A DNA stretch of 64,000 bases from Chlamydiales bacterium (GCA_030681135.1 JAUXXF010000001.1:50071-114070); one strand, 5' to 3'; shown: positions 17,901-27,172, numbered from the stretch's first letter. The notes: generated by a model not told the origin, from the sequence alone. Numbers and translations: made by a program.

Positions 17901-18662
17901 GTGATTTCTGTTTGCATACTTACCAAAAACTCCGGGAAAACTCTTCGGCAAACGCTTGAATCAACTCGCCTTTTTGCAGAGGTGGTCGTCTTGGATAATG
18001 GTTCAACAGATGATACATTAGCGATTGCTGCATCATTTCCTCATGTTCGGATCTATCAAGAGCCATTTATTGGATTCGGTCCTCTGCGAAATCTCGCGGC
18101 CAGCAAAGCAAGTCACCCTTGGATTTTCGCTCTCGACAGCGACGAAATGATCTCTGCTGCTTTGCTCCATGAGCTGCAAGCTCTTTCTTTGGAAAGAGGG
18201 TTTGTCTATTCCTTGCCGAGACATAACTTTTATGCAGGCAAGCACATTACAGGCTGTGGATGGGGCAAAGACAAGGTTGTCCGCTTGTATCATCGAGAAG
18301 ATGCGAACTATAATCTAGTTCCAGTGCATGAAGCTGTCCTCGAACAGGGAGTGCAAAAAGTGTCTCTCTCCTCTCCCCTCTTGCATACTCCTTATCGATC
18401 TACAGAAGAATTTATCTCCAAGATGCAGCACTACTCGAGTTTATTTGCAGATCAATACCAAGGCAAAAGGAGCTCTTCCTTTCAAAAAGCCCTTTGGAAA
18501 GGAGCGTTTGCTTTCCTTCGGAGCTATATCCTTCAAAAGGGAATTTTTTTAGGAAAAGAAGGTTTTATTTTGTCAGTGTATAATGGAAATACCACTTTTT
18601 ATAAGTATTTAAAGCTTTCTGAACGAAACATAGAGCTTGAAAAAACCTCCAAAAACAACTAA
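17901..18662 (+). CDS. Family 2 glycosyltransferase, WaaE/KdtX type
   Basis: The 253-residue product begins at a GTG preceded by AGGAAC. It has the GT-A fold start VCILTKNSGKTLRQTLEST, a nucleotide-sugar motif VVVLDNGSTDDT, and the metal-binding FALDSDEMIS. Near the middle it has FYAGKHITGCGWGKDKVVRL and VPVHEAVLE, the signature pattern of WaaE-like glycosyltransferases that add hexoses to the LPS inner core. A cytoplasmic, membrane-associated role in lipooligosaccharide synthesis fits with waaA in the same window. The 3' end overlaps the convergent permease gene by 54 bases. Confidence 0.8.
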   Translation: MISVCILTKNSGKTLRQTLESTRLFAEVVVLDNGSTDDTLAIAASFPHVRIYQEPFIGFGPLRNLAASKASHPWIFALDSDEMISAALLHELQALSLERGFVYSLPRHNFYAGKHITGCGWGKDKVVRLYHREDANYNLVPVHEAVLEQGVQKVSLSSPLLHTPYRSTEEFISKMQHYSSLFADQYQGKRSSSFQKALWKGAFAFLRSYILQKGIFLGKEGFILSVYNGNTTFYKYLKLSERNIELEKTSKNN

Positions 18663-19493
18663 GACTGCTCCCAAGATAGAAAATACATTGGGAATGTTGT
18701 TGAAAAACATCCAGTCCCAAAGACCTCCCAATAAAACAGCAATATACATAAAGGAAGCGAGCCTAGAAGGCCTAGCATGTTGATAAGCAACCGTCCGAAA
18801 GAGTTGATTGAAGAGAGAAGCTAACCCAAGCGCTCCGATAAGACCACAAATCATCCAAAGGGGTTTAACATCGAAAGAGGGATAAGTAGTTCCAAAGAAC
18901 AAAAAAGGGACGACGCTAAATAAAGAGCAAAAAGAGAATAAGTAAAAGACACCTAAATCAGAACGTTCGACTGTGGAGTTCATTCCGAAGACAATTTGGG
19001 AAGCCGCCTGCATAATGCCCGCCAACAGCCCAATGACGCTCATTTTAGAAAACAAATCGACATCAGGCTGAAGGACAAAAAGTACCCCAATAAAAGCGAT
19101 GATTACGGAAATCCATGTCGACATGCCTACTTTATGCCGAAGAACCAACCATTCAATGATAGGAATAAAGAGAGGTCCTGTATTCAAAAGGACCATTGCA
19201 TTCAACAAACTGTTTTTTTCCAGATAAAAATAATAACAATATTGCGTCCCCAATACAAAAAAAGCTCGAAACACATGCATTTTTATATTAGTTACATGGA
19301 TTCCGTGTTTAAATACCCCAGCCCACCACAAGAGGAGCGAGCATAGAAGAAAAGATGTCGCAAAACGCCAAAAGATTAAAGCGGTCAAATCCATGTACTT
19401 TAAGCCGAATTTGCCTAAAAGACCTGTCAAGGCAAGGCCTATGACAGATAAGATCATGAAGATTACGCCCTGAACGAATGACTCTTTTTGCAT
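18609..19493 (-). CDS. EamA/DMT-family permease
   Basis: The 294-residue product has about ten hydrophobic helices in two similar halves. The first half has TALIFWRFATSFLLCSLLLW and NAMVLLNTGPLFIPIIEWLV, the second ARPSRLASFMYIAVLLGGLW and a C-terminal GAVLVVFGGFFKLY. This is the DMT (EamA, RhaT-like) pattern of metabolite exporters or importers in the inner membrane. Chlamydial relatives include S-adenosylmethionine and other nutrient carriers, but substrate cannot be read here. Confidence 0.85.
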   Translation of the reverse strand: MQKESFVQGVIFMILSVIGLALTGLLGKFGLKYMDLTALIFWRFATSFLLCSLLLWWAGVFKHGIHVTNIKMHVFRAFFVLGTQYCYYFYLEKNSLLNAMVLLNTGPLFIPIIEWLVLRHKVGMSTWISVIIAFIGVLFVLQPDVDLFSKMSVIGLLAGIMQAASQIVFGMNSTVERSDLGVFYLFSFCSLFSVVPFLFFGTTYPSFDVKPLWMICGLIGALGLASLFNQLFRTVAYQHARPSRLASFMYIAVLLGGLWDWMFFNNIPNVFSILGAVLVVFGGFFKLYVSFRKL

Positions 19494-19546
19494 AGATTTT
19501 TAATCACACATATGACAGATTTATCGGAATTCAGCAAGAGCAAGTT

Positions 19547-20623
19547 ATGTTTGTTTACTCAAAAGCTATTATTCGATTCTCTGAGGAAATAAAAAAAGCC
19601 ATACGAATAATTCTTGAGCAAGAACTGCATCTAAAATGTCTGGAAAACCGGTTTTACGATCGAAAACAACGTTTTTCTTATCCGATTCACGTGGTGATTT
19701 ATAATCATCAATCGATGCTTGGTTATTTTCAGCCCGATTTTTATGAGCTGGGATTCCATGAGAAGCTCATGCATAGCAAAAAAGAAGATCTTTACAATAT
19801 TATTCGCCATGAACTTGCCCACTATCTTGTATTTATTACCCAAGGCCATCTAGAAGAGCCTCATGGAGCCGCCTTCAAAGCATTTTGTCAGCAAGCCGGT
19901 TGGGGGCCGGAGGTCTATCAGGCAACCATTGCCTTAGATGAAAAGCATTCCATCCAGGAAGAAAACAGCATTTTAAGAAAGATCAAAAAACTCATGGCTC
20001 TTTCCTCCAGCCAACACCTGCATGAATCAGAGCAAGCGACAATTAAATCACAGCAGCTTCTTCTTAAACATAATCTGGAAGAGGCTAGCTTTTTCGATGA
20101 AGAGCAAATTTGTATGCAAAGGGTTTTAACCCAAACGAGACTCAGCATAAAAATGAGAGCGATCTCTACGATTCTTCGCACCTTTTTAGTAGACGTTGTG
20201 ATTCATAAAGGAAAAGCTTGCTCGTGTCTCGAAGTGATTGGAAAACGGGTGAATGTAGAAATTGCCGATTATGTGGCAACGGTTTTAGATGCTGAAATGG
20301 AACATCTTTGGGATCAAGCAAAAAAAGGGACGGCTTTACAAGGAATCACCGCGAAAAACTCCTTTTTTCTTGGAGTTGCCAAAGGATATTGCGATAAGAT
20401 TCAAGCTCTTAAACAGCAATATTCCGCTGAAATATCTCGAGGATTGATTGTTTTAGAGAAAAAACTGACAGAAGCGAGAGATGTGGTCTACCCCCGCCTC
20501 TCCTCTATCTCTTCATCTGCCCGTTACTGCGCAAGCTCGGCCCAGCTCGGAGAAAAAGCAGGGAAACGCCTCAATATCAACCCAGCCATCAAAAAACAAT
20601 CAAATGGCAAGTTGCTTACCTAG
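19547..20623 (+). CDS. SprT-like zinc metalloprotease domain with DUF2786
   Basis: The 358-residue product contains IIRHELAHYLVF, a zincin HExxH motif within a SprT-like context, followed by an additional His in HLEEPHGAAFKAFCQQAGWG. Residues of about 138-180 match DUF2786 (ENSILRKIKKLMALSSSQ, then HESEQATIKSQQLLLKH). A long helical C-terminal part follows. SprT-like proteins in eukaryotes cut DNA-protein crosslinks, while bacterial combinations with DUF2786 are uncharacterised. No signal peptide is present. Confidence 0.75.
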   Translation: MFVYSKAIIRFSEEIKKAIRIILEQELHLKCLENRFYDRKQRFSYPIHVVIYNHQSMLGYFQPDFYELGFHEKLMHSKKEDLYNIIRHELAHYLVFITQGHLEEPHGAAFKAFCQQAGWGPEVYQATIALDEKHSIQEENSILRKIKKLMALSSSQHLHESEQATIKSQQLLLKHNLEEASFFDEEQICMQRVLTQTRLSIKMRAISTILRTFLVDVVIHKGKACSCLEVIGKRVNVEIADYVATVLDAEMEHLWDQAKKGTALQGITAKNSFFLGVAKGYCDKIQALKQQYSAEISRGLIVLEKKLTEARDVVYPRLSSISSSARYCASSAQLGEKAGKRLNINPAIKKQSNGKLLT

Positions 20624-20685
20624 AACGTTTTACGAAAATGATGCGGCATAGAGGCTAGTCTATAAATCATTTTTATGCCAAAATA

Positions 20686-20714
20686 TGAGTTATAGAAAGA
20701 GGTTCTATAACTCA
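20686..20714 (+). promoter_or_regulatory. Perfect hairpin sequestering the fic start codon region
   Basis: TGAGTTATAGAA (20686-20697) and TTCTATAACTCA (20703-20714) form 12 perfect pairs around a 5-base loop AGAGG, which is the gene's Shine-Dalgarno. The last base of the right arm is the A of the ATG. It could be an operator for a dimeric regulator or an RNA structure that tunes translation. Confidence 0.65.
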
Positions 20715-21835
20715 TGCCTTGGAATTGGGAGCTGCCCGACTGGCCAAAATTTTCTTACGACCCTGCCCAAACTGCAGATTTGGAAAAACAATTTCTCTTA
20801 AACACAGGAAGCGCAATTGCTTATCTAAAAACAATCGATAAACAAGAAGCAACCCAGTTTATTGTTGAAATTCTTAGCACGGAAGGGGTGGAAAGCTCCA
20901 AGATTGAAGGAGAACTGCTCGATCGAGAAAGCCTCCAATCATCTATCAAGCGTTATTTTGGTCTTCATCCTCATGCAAAAGGAGAACTAGACAAAGAGAC
21001 CAGAATGGCAAACCTTTTATGTAGCGTCTATGAATCATTCGATGAGCCAGTGACTCACGAAATGCTTTATCAATGGCACGCTATTTTATTTAGCGATTCA
21101 TCCCGCATTTCTGATTGGGGAAAATATCGCACTCATGAAGACCCTATGCAAATTGTATCTAATCGTTACGGATCTCCTCATGTTTTTTTTGAAGCCCCTC
21201 CTTCAAAAAAGGTTCTTCATGAAATGTCTTTATTTATTGACTGGTTTAATAGCGCAAGTTCTTCAGAGCCTATTTTAGGGAAAGCTGCTATTGCTCACAT
21301 TTATTTTGAGAGCATTCATCCTTTCGAAGATGGAAATGGAAGAATTGGGCGAGTGTTAAGCGAAAAAATCCTTTCTCAAGGAGTAGAGCATCCTGTATTA
21401 ATTGCTGTTTCTAAAACGCTTGAAAAACAGAAAAAGCAATATTATGCAGCTCTTGAAACATGCAATCGAACGTTAGACGTCCAAGATTGGGTCGTATTTT
21501 TTGCTCAAACCGTCTTGCAAGCTCGTGCAGATTCGATGAATTTACTCTATTTTCTCATTGCAAAATCCAAAATGCTTACATCTCTTTCCAACGAGCTCAA
21601 TCCTCGGCAGCTCAAAGTTTTATTGAGGATGTTTGCTGAGGGACCCGGTGGATTTAAAGGAGGGCTTAGTGCTGAAAATTACATTGCCATTACAAAAACC
21701 ACAAAAGCTACTGCTACGCGCGATCTTTCCGATTTGGTGGTAAAAGGCGCTTTGGTGAAAACTGGCGAATTGAGACACACTAGATATTCTTTGAATTTAC
21801 AGCCTTGGAACAAAATCTGTAAGGGCATTTTCTAA
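20714..21835 (+). CDS. Fic-domain AMP-transferase family protein (class II, DUF4172)
   Basis: The 373-residue product begins with a DUF4172-like segment (WELPDWPKFSYD). A class II inhibitory motif, SSKIEG at residues 61-66 (S-x-x-x-E-G), is followed by the complete Fic motif HPFEDGNGRIGR at 202-213 with catalytic His202. The C-terminus (LNPRQLKVLLRMFAEGPGGF, then AITKTTKATATRDLSDLVVK) is a winged-helix DNA-binding domain. Such proteins transfer AMP to hydroxyl groups on proteins and are held inactive by the inhibitory Glu65. The winged helix plus the hairpin at its own start suggests autoregulation. Confidence 0.9.
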   Translation: MPWNWELPDWPKFSYDPAQTADLEKQFLLNTGSAIAYLKTIDKQEATQFIVEILSTEGVESSKIEGELLDRESLQSSIKRYFGLHPHAKGELDKETRMANLLCSVYESFDEPVTHEMLYQWHAILFSDSSRISDWGKYRTHEDPMQIVSNRYGSPHVFFEAPPSKKVLHEMSLFIDWFNSASSSEPILGKAAIAHIYFESIHPFEDGNGRIGRVLSEKILSQGVEHPVLIAVSKTLEKQKKQYYAALETCNRTLDVQDWVVFFAQTVLQARADSMNLLYFLIAKSKMLTSLSNELNPRQLKVLLRMFAEGPGGFKGGLSAENYIAITKTTKATATRDLSDLVVKGALVKTGELRHTRYSLNLQPWNKICKGIF

Positions 21836-22957
21836 ATTGCTGGCCCAATCAGCGCTGATGCCTAATCCTTTTTTAATGGCTTCGCAGTCTGGTTTTACAG
21901 CTCCGTTTTCTTGCAAATGAGTGAATGCGTTTACCAATTCTTCCCTATTAGTTGCTGTAAGACAAAGTTTGTTTTTCACAAGAATGTCTTCGTACGTGTC
22001 ATGTCCCACCTGGATCGTTGGAATTCCAGCAAGAACAAACTGAGGCCCCATACTTGTCTGATAATAGAGCATTCCGTCAGCTGCCACTTGAGCATCTTCA
22101 GAAGTGAGATCAGAGAGATAAAACCGAGGACTCCCCGCTTTTTGGTTATGTTGCTCTACCCACTGCTGAACAAGTTTTCCATCAATATTCTTTTCCTTTG
22201 CTCCAGGGTGTTGCTGCAATAGAATCACAAGATGAGAAAGATCCTTTTTTTCCAAAGAGGCCTCATGTAAATATTGAAGAAAAGCTGGCAGAGCTTTTGA
22301 GAAATAATCGTCATTATTTCCTCCTGCATACACCAAGAGTTTTTGTCTCTCATCGTTTAAGCCATATTTAGAAAAAAACTGAGCGCGAATCTTGCTTTGC
22401 TCGGATAAACGTCTTTCGGCAATTTTTTCAGCCTGCTCAATGGGGTAATATCCAAGTCCAACCCTTTTTTGAAATTCTAAACAAATTTCTTGGGAAGGAG
22501 CTTCATACACAGGCGTTTTTGCAAGATTCGCATTTGCAAACAAGACTTTTTGAGCTGCAAGCATAACGGTGGCAGCGGTGGAAGAGTAACCTCCGGGAAC
22601 CCAAGCTTCCGGATTGTCATAGTAAGCTAATCGCAAAGAATTTGGAGACTCGCTGGCAAGAGCTTTTTGTAGAGTAGCATCAAATGCGTGGCCCACATCT
22701 GTGATAATAACAGCTGCTCTGGAACATTTTTTAGCAAGTTGAAGAGCTACTTCTTCTTGAGAAACGTTTTCCAAAGAAAAAGAGGTCACAGCCTTAATAT
22801 GCCGATCTTCGAATTTCTTTAAAGCTGGTCCTGTTGCATAAATTTGCACATCGTAGCCTTTCTTAGTTAAGTCTACAGCGAAGGTTGCAAAATGATCGGC
22901 AGGCCCCCCGTGGCAAGCTATAAAACAAATGGCTGCAGCTGATAAAGAAAAAGACAC
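21797..22957 (-). CDS. GT-B-fold glycosyltransferase-like protein, function unknown
   Basis: The 386-residue product starts with a Rossmann-like segment (AAAICFIACHGGPADHFATF, then KKGYDVQIYATGPALKKF). The second half begins with LLVYAGGNND and contains LVILLQQHPGAKEKNI and ADGMLYYQTSMGPQFVLAGI followed by PTIQVGHDTYEDIL. This two-domain layout and the late Gln/Gly-rich donor-site-like region suggest a GT-B glycosyltransferase or 2-epimerase-like enzyme. No specific family is recognised. Its 3' end overlaps fic by 39 bases. Confidence 0.55.
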   Translation of the reverse strand: MSFSLSAAAICFIACHGGPADHFATFAVDLTKKGYDVQIYATGPALKKFEDRHIKAVTSFSLENVSQEEVALQLAKKCSRAAVIITDVGHAFDATLQKALASESPNSLRLAYYDNPEAWVPGGYSSTAATVMLAAQKVLFANANLAKTPVYEAPSQEICLEFQKRVGLGYYPIEQAEKIAERRLSEQSKIRAQFFSKYGLNDERQKLLVYAGGNNDDYFSKALPAFLQYLHEASLEKKDLSHLVILLQQHPGAKEKNIDGKLVQQWVEQHNQKAGSPRFYLSDLTSEDAQVAADGMLYYQTSMGPQFVLAGIPTIQVGHDTYEDILVKNKLCLTATNREELVNAFTHLQENGAVKPDCEAIKKGLGISADWASNLENALTDFVPRL

Positions 22958-23030
22958 TGTAAACTCCTGTAAAAAGGAGCTACTTTACTAAGGGTTCATT
23001 AACTTTACAATCTTAATTTTTTTTTTGAGA

Positions 23031-23104
23031 TGACGGTACCCGGACTTGAACCAGGGACACGCGGATTATGATTCCGCTGCTCTAACCAACTGAGCTATAC
23101 CGCC
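23031..23104 (-). tRNA. tRNA-Met (CAU anticodon, elongator)
   Basis: The 74-base cloverleaf on the minus strand has acceptor arms GGCGGTA and TACCGTC, D-arm TAGCTCAGTTGGTTAGAGCA, anticodon stem GCGGA with loop ATCATAA, and T-arm around GGTTCAAGTCC. The discriminator is A, and CCA is not encoded. Since the neighbour is clearly the initiator, this is taken as elongator Met. A lysidine-modified tRNA-Ile2, also CAU, cannot be excluded by eye. Confidence 0.9.
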
Positions 23105-23126
23105 GAAAGATTGTTTTTTGGAAAAT

Positions 23127-23199
23127 TAGCGGGGGTAGGACTCGAACCTACGGCCTTTGGGTTATGAGCCCAACGAGCTAACCACTGCTCCACCCCGCG
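23127..23199 (-). tRNA. Initiator tRNA-fMet (CAU anticodon)
   Basis: The 73-base cloverleaf has acceptor CGCGGGG, anticodon stem TTGGG with loop CTCATAA, so three consecutive G:C pairs, and T-arm with GGTTCGAGTCC. Position 1 is C and position 72 is T, leaving the acceptor end unpaired as initiators require. The usual bacterial partner at 72 is A, so C1:U72 is unusual. CCA is not encoded. Confidence 0.93.
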
Positions 23200-23235
23200 A
23201 TATCAAAGAAAGAACCAATATAGCATTTAACCCAT

Positions 23236-24474
23236 TTATTTCCAAATGCTTTTTTCTTTCATCAGAAAACACGTTGTTTCGCTCACCTTTCCAGTTCCTT
23301 TCGATAAGGCTAAAGCTGATGCTCTCATAGCTGTCAAAGAGATCGGATCTTGGAGATAGCCTTCTATGACAGAAGCTACTTGACTCACATCTAATTGCAT
23401 CCCAGCTCTAGCTTGCAATACATAAGAGACGAGCTCTTTTTGCGTATAAGTGTAGGGGCCAAATAAAGAAGGACATCCATAAAGACAAGGTTCTAGCATA
23501 TTATGCCCTCCTACACCATCGACAAAACTTCCTGCTACGAACGCTAATTGGCTGATTGCATAACAAATAGAAAGCTGTCCCATCAGATCTACCAAAATAA
23601 CAGTTTCCTCGCCGCTAGCCCGCTCTAACTCACTCCATAAACTGTAGGAGATCCCTTGGCTTTGAAGAAGCTTTTTCACTTCCTCTAATCGCTCCGGATG
23701 CCTAGGGGCAAGCAAGATGGTGTAATGGGCAAAAAAAGGCTTGAGAGCTGCTAAAAGAAATTTTTCTTCCAATGCATGAGTAGAGCCAAGAGTAATCATG
23801 GGCTTTTGATAGCGATGCAAAGAGGCTGGAGGAGAAAGGCTTTGAGGTTTTACATCAAACTTTAAATTCCCAGTCACTACCGAGCTTTTGACAAAAGGAG
23901 CAAAGCGGGTTGCATATTCATCGCTTTGCACGCAAAAGAGGTCAAATACACCAAATAGCTGTTTAGAGAAAAAAGGGATCTTTGAAAATCGGGATGCTGA
24001 GCGCTCGGAAATTTTTCCACTGGCTAAAATGATCTTTGTCCCTTGTCTCTTTAAAGCTTGTAGTTGATTGAACCAAAAATCCCCTTCAATCAATAGAAAA
24101 TGACTGGGACGAAGTGTTTTGGCCCACCGGTTCATGATCCAAGGAAAGTCCAAAGGCATATAGGCAAAAGCGTCTGCTGAGGAAAGAGATCTTTTCGCCT
24201 CTTGTCTTCCTGTCGCAGTGGTATGAGTCACCAAAAAAAATGCCTCAGGGTGATCTGCTTTCAGTCTCTCAAAGAGCGGCTGGGCAGCCTTTGTCTCCCC
24301 TACTGAAATGGCATGGATCCAAATGACTCTTCTCCCTTTAGGATCCGGGATGGCAAGTCCTAGTCTCTCTGAAAATGTGGGCGCTCTCTTTTTTTTCACA
24401 AAAAAGTCCCACAGGAACTTTGGAAATAAAAAGAGCGCCGAGAGAGCTAGCAAGCAATTATAGAGGGCTTTCAT
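23236..24474 (-). CDS. waaA: 3-deoxy-D-manno-octulosonic acid (Kdo) transferase
   Basis: The 412-residue product has an N-terminal membrane anchor (MKALYNCLLALSALFLF) followed by the WaaA GT-B fold. Visible signatures are VIWIHAISVGETKAAQPL, FLVTHTTATGRQEAKR, YMPLDFPWIMNRW, LLIEGDFWFNQL, GNLKFDV, LAPRHPERLEEV and GGHNMLEPCLYG. The enzyme adds Kdo residues to lipid A at the cytoplasmic face of the inner membrane. Chlamydial versions add several Kdo units. The start overlaps the leuS stop in an ATGA arrangement, an order also found, as I recall, in Chlamydia trachomatis (CT208-CT209). Confidence 0.93.
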   Translation of the reverse strand: MKALYNCLLALSALFLFPKFLWDFFVKKKRAPTFSERLGLAIPDPKGRRVIWIHAISVGETKAAQPLFERLKADHPEAFFLVTHTTATGRQEAKRSLSSADAFAYMPLDFPWIMNRWAKTLRPSHFLLIEGDFWFNQLQALKRQGTKIILASGKISERSASRFSKIPFFSKQLFGVFDLFCVQSDEYATRFAPFVKSSVVTGNLKFDVKPQSLSPPASLHRYQKPMITLGSTHALEEKFLLAALKPFFAHYTILLAPRHPERLEEVKKLLQSQGISYSLWSELERASGEETVILVDLMGQLSICYAISQLAFVAGSFVDGVGGHNMLEPCLYGCPSLFGPYTYTQKELVSYVLQARAGMQLDVSQVASVIEGYLQDPISLTAMRASALALSKGTGKVSETTCFLMKEKSIWK

Positions 24475-27035
24475 GAGTTCGGTCTAAGGACGATATTTAA
24501 GAGCTTATTGGGAACAAAGACTGTTTTGACAATCTCTCCTTCCAAGAATTTTTCCAGTTCTGCAAGCTGGCGTATGTGCTCTAAAATCTCCTCTTCCGTT
24601 TGGTCTTTAGGACGCTCAAAACGGGCGCGCAGTTTCCCATTGATTTGGATGATATAGGTCACCGTCTCATCTACAAGATATTGAGGATCAACCGGAATAA
24701 TAGGCGCGTAAGTCATTGACTGACTCTCCCCCAGTACTTGCCAAAGCTCTTCAGCAATATGAGGAGCAAAGGGATATAGCATCTGGATGGCCATCTTTAA
24801 GCAAACTTTGGGGTAAGCTGGCAAAGGGATAAAGTCATTGAGAAATTCCATCATATGAGCAATTGCTGTATTAAACTGGAGCTCCTCAATCCCTTTAGTG
24901 ACCCGATCTACTAACCGATGAGCTAATTTACAAGCCTCGTAGGAAGTATCCTCAGTTACTTTTTCTGAATGAGCCAACTCAAAAAAACGGTTCAAAAACC
25001 GTTTGCATCCCATCACAGCATCTGTATTCCATACTTTTTCTCGATCGAAAGGCCCCATAAACATCTCATAGAGACGAAGGGAGTCTGCGCCAAATTCCTC
25101 GATCATCTCATCTGGAGAAACGCCATTTAATTTCGATTTAGACATTTTCTCCATTTGCACGATCAGCTTTTCCCCAGCCTGAGAATAAAACCCATCCTCT
25201 TTTTCCTCCGCATCTGAAGGATTTATATAGCCTCCTTGGGGCAATTTGAAAGATTTGGCCGTCACAAGTCCTTGATTGCGCAAAGTGGCAAAGGGTTCTG
25301 TCGTATGAACAAGACCGCAGTCAAACAACACTTTATGCCAAAATCGGGCATAGAGCAAATGGAGCACTGCATGTTCAACCCCTCCAACGTACAAATCAAC
25401 GGGCATCCAATACTGTTCAGCCTCCTGGCTCCAAGCCGCTTCCGTATTTAAAGGATCGCAAAATCGCAAATAGTACCAACAAGAGCCGGCCCATTGGGGC
25501 ATAGTATTCGTTTCCCGTAGAGCCTTTTTTCCGGTCTTCGGATCTACCACTTCTACCCAAGAGCGCTCTTTGGCCAAAGGACTCTGTCCGCTAGCATGTG
25601 GTTTAAAATCTTCGAGGTGTGGTGGTGTAAGCGGGAGTTCCTCGAGCTCTAACGTTCTCATCGTTCCATCTGAAAAATGCAAAATAGGAAACGGCTCACC
25701 CCAGTAACGTTGGCGAGAAAAGAGCCAGTCGCGCAATTTATAATGAGTGGTCTTTTTCCCTTTTTGACGCTCCTCTAGCCAGGCGATCACAGCAGCGATT
25801 GCAGCATCTTTGGTAAGTCCATCAAGGAGAAGTTCAGGGTGGGAGCTATTGATCAACGTCCCTTGTCCTTCTTCGATCCAACAACGCTTTCCTGCTAAAA
25901 TTTCCTGTCTTATTGTTTGAGGATCTTCAACGGTGGATAAATCAGGATCATAGACAGCAATGATTGGCAGGTCATAGGCAGAGGCGAAAGCAAAGTCCCT
26001 CTCATCTCCTCCAGGTACGCCCATAACAGCTCCGCTTCCATACCCAGAAAGGACGTAATCGGCAACCCATATAGGAATCTCTTTTCCCGTAATCGGATGC
26101 TTAGCATAAGCCCCCGTCCACACTCCCGTTTTCTCTTTAGCCAAGTCGGTTCTTTCCAAATCGTTTTTTCCTGCTGCCTGACGGAGATACTCTTCCACTT
26201 GCTTTTTCTGAGAGGTCGAAGTGATTCGATCTACTAAGGGATGTTCCGGCGCTAAAACGAGATACGTCACGCCAAAAAGGGTATCTGGCCTTGTCGTAAA
26301 TACAACAATCGGCTCTTGAGTTGTCTTTTCTTGAAAGCTTACTGTTGCGCCGACGCTCCGGCCAATCCAATTTGACTGCAGTTTTTTTAGATGCTCTGGC
26401 CAATCCAATAGATCCAAATCGGCAAGTAGTCGATCAGCGTAGGCGGTAATGCGCAAAATCCATTGACGAAGAGGCCTTCTTTCAACCGGATACCCTCCTT
26501 CTTTGGATTTCCCATTTTCCACCTCTTCATTAGCCAAAACTGTCCCTAAAGCAGGGCAAAAATTAACCTGGATCTCAGCTTCATAAGCCAGTCCTCTTTC
26601 AAACAGCTTGGTAAAAATCCATTGCGTCCATTTGTAATAGGAAGGATCAGAAGTTGCAATCTCCCTATCCCAGTCATAGCTAAAGCCAAGAGCTTCAAGT
26701 TGACGCCGATAAGTGTTGATGTTTTGCTGGGTTGTCAAGGCTGGATGAGTTCCTGTCCGGATTGCAAACTGTTCTGCAGGAAGACCAAAACTGTCCCACC
26801 CCATCGGATGAAGGACATTAAATCCTTGTTGTCTCTTGTAACGGGCAATAATGTCTGTCCCCGTATATCCAGTCACGTGTCCTACATGAAGACCCGCTCC
26901 AGAAGGATAGGGAAACATATCTAAAACATAATATTTTGGTTTGGATCGATCAATGGTCGATTTAAACGTCTTTTGTTCTTTCCAGATTTTTTGCCACTTT
27001 TTCTCAATCGAGGAGGGGTCATATTTAGGTTTCAT
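24471..27035 (-). CDS. leuS: Leucyl-tRNA synthetase
   Basis: The roughly 854-residue class I synthetase has FPYPSGAGLHVGHVTGY (HIGH motif), a CP1 editing domain with VFTTRPDTLFGVTYLVLAPE, the PQWAGSCWYYLRFCDP segment and KMSKSKLNG (KMSKS loop), then a C-terminal anticodon-binding domain. The first ATG in frame (27059) has no Shine-Dalgarno. The ATG at 27035 (MKPKYDPSSIEKKWQ) is preceded by GGA and matches family N-termini, so it is chosen. It charges tRNA-Leu. It forms an operon with waaA. Confidence 0.97.
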   Translation of the reverse strand: MKPKYDPSSIEKKWQKIWKEQKTFKSTIDRSKPKYYVLDMFPYPSGAGLHVGHVTGYTGTDIIARYKRQQGFNVLHPMGWDSFGLPAEQFAIRTGTHPALTTQQNINTYRRQLEALGFSYDWDREIATSDPSYYKWTQWIFTKLFERGLAYEAEIQVNFCPALGTVLANEEVENGKSKEGGYPVERRPLRQWILRITAYADRLLADLDLLDWPEHLKKLQSNWIGRSVGATVSFQEKTTQEPIVVFTTRPDTLFGVTYLVLAPEHPLVDRITSTSQKKQVEEYLRQAAGKNDLERTDLAKEKTGVWTGAYAKHPITGKEIPIWVADYVLSGYGSGAVMGVPGGDERDFAFASAYDLPIIAVYDPDLSTVEDPQTIRQEILAGKRCWIEEGQGTLINSSHPELLLDGLTKDAAIAAVIAWLEERQKGKKTTHYKLRDWLFSRQRYWGEPFPILHFSDGTMRTLELEELPLTPPHLEDFKPHASGQSPLAKERSWVEVVDPKTGKKALRETNTMPQWAGSCWYYLRFCDPLNTEAAWSQEAEQYWMPVDLYVGGVEHAVLHLLYARFWHKVLFDCGLVHTTEPFATLRNQGLVTAKSFKLPQGGYINPSDAEEKEDGFYSQAGEKLIVQMEKMSKSKLNGVSPDEMIEEFGADSLRLYEMFMGPFDREKVWNTDAVMGCKRFLNRFFELAHSEKVTEDTSYEACKLAHRLVDRVTKGIEELQFNTAIAHMMEFLNDFIPLPAYPKVCLKMAIQMLYPFAPHIAEELWQVLGESQSMTYAPIIPVDPQYLVDETVTYIIQINGKLRARFERPKDQTEEEILEHIRQLAELEKFLEGEIVKTVFVPNKLLNIVLRPNS

Positions 27036-27108
27036 GAAATATCCAGCTTTTAGATGCATGGATAATGATAAAAGAGAGGTTTATTGAAAGCTAGGGGGAA
27101 TTATATAC

Positions 27109-27146
27109 AAAAAAAAATCGAGCAAGCCTTGAGGCTGTGCTCGATC
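27109..27146 (-). terminator. Rho-independent terminator of hctB
   Basis: On the minus strand a stem TCGAGCACAGCC / GGCTTGCTCGA with one mismatch closes a TCAA loop and is followed by a run of nine T. It lies 27 bases after the hctB stop. Confidence 0.9.
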
Positions 27147-27172
27147 TTAAGTTACTGAGCATAAAAAACTTT

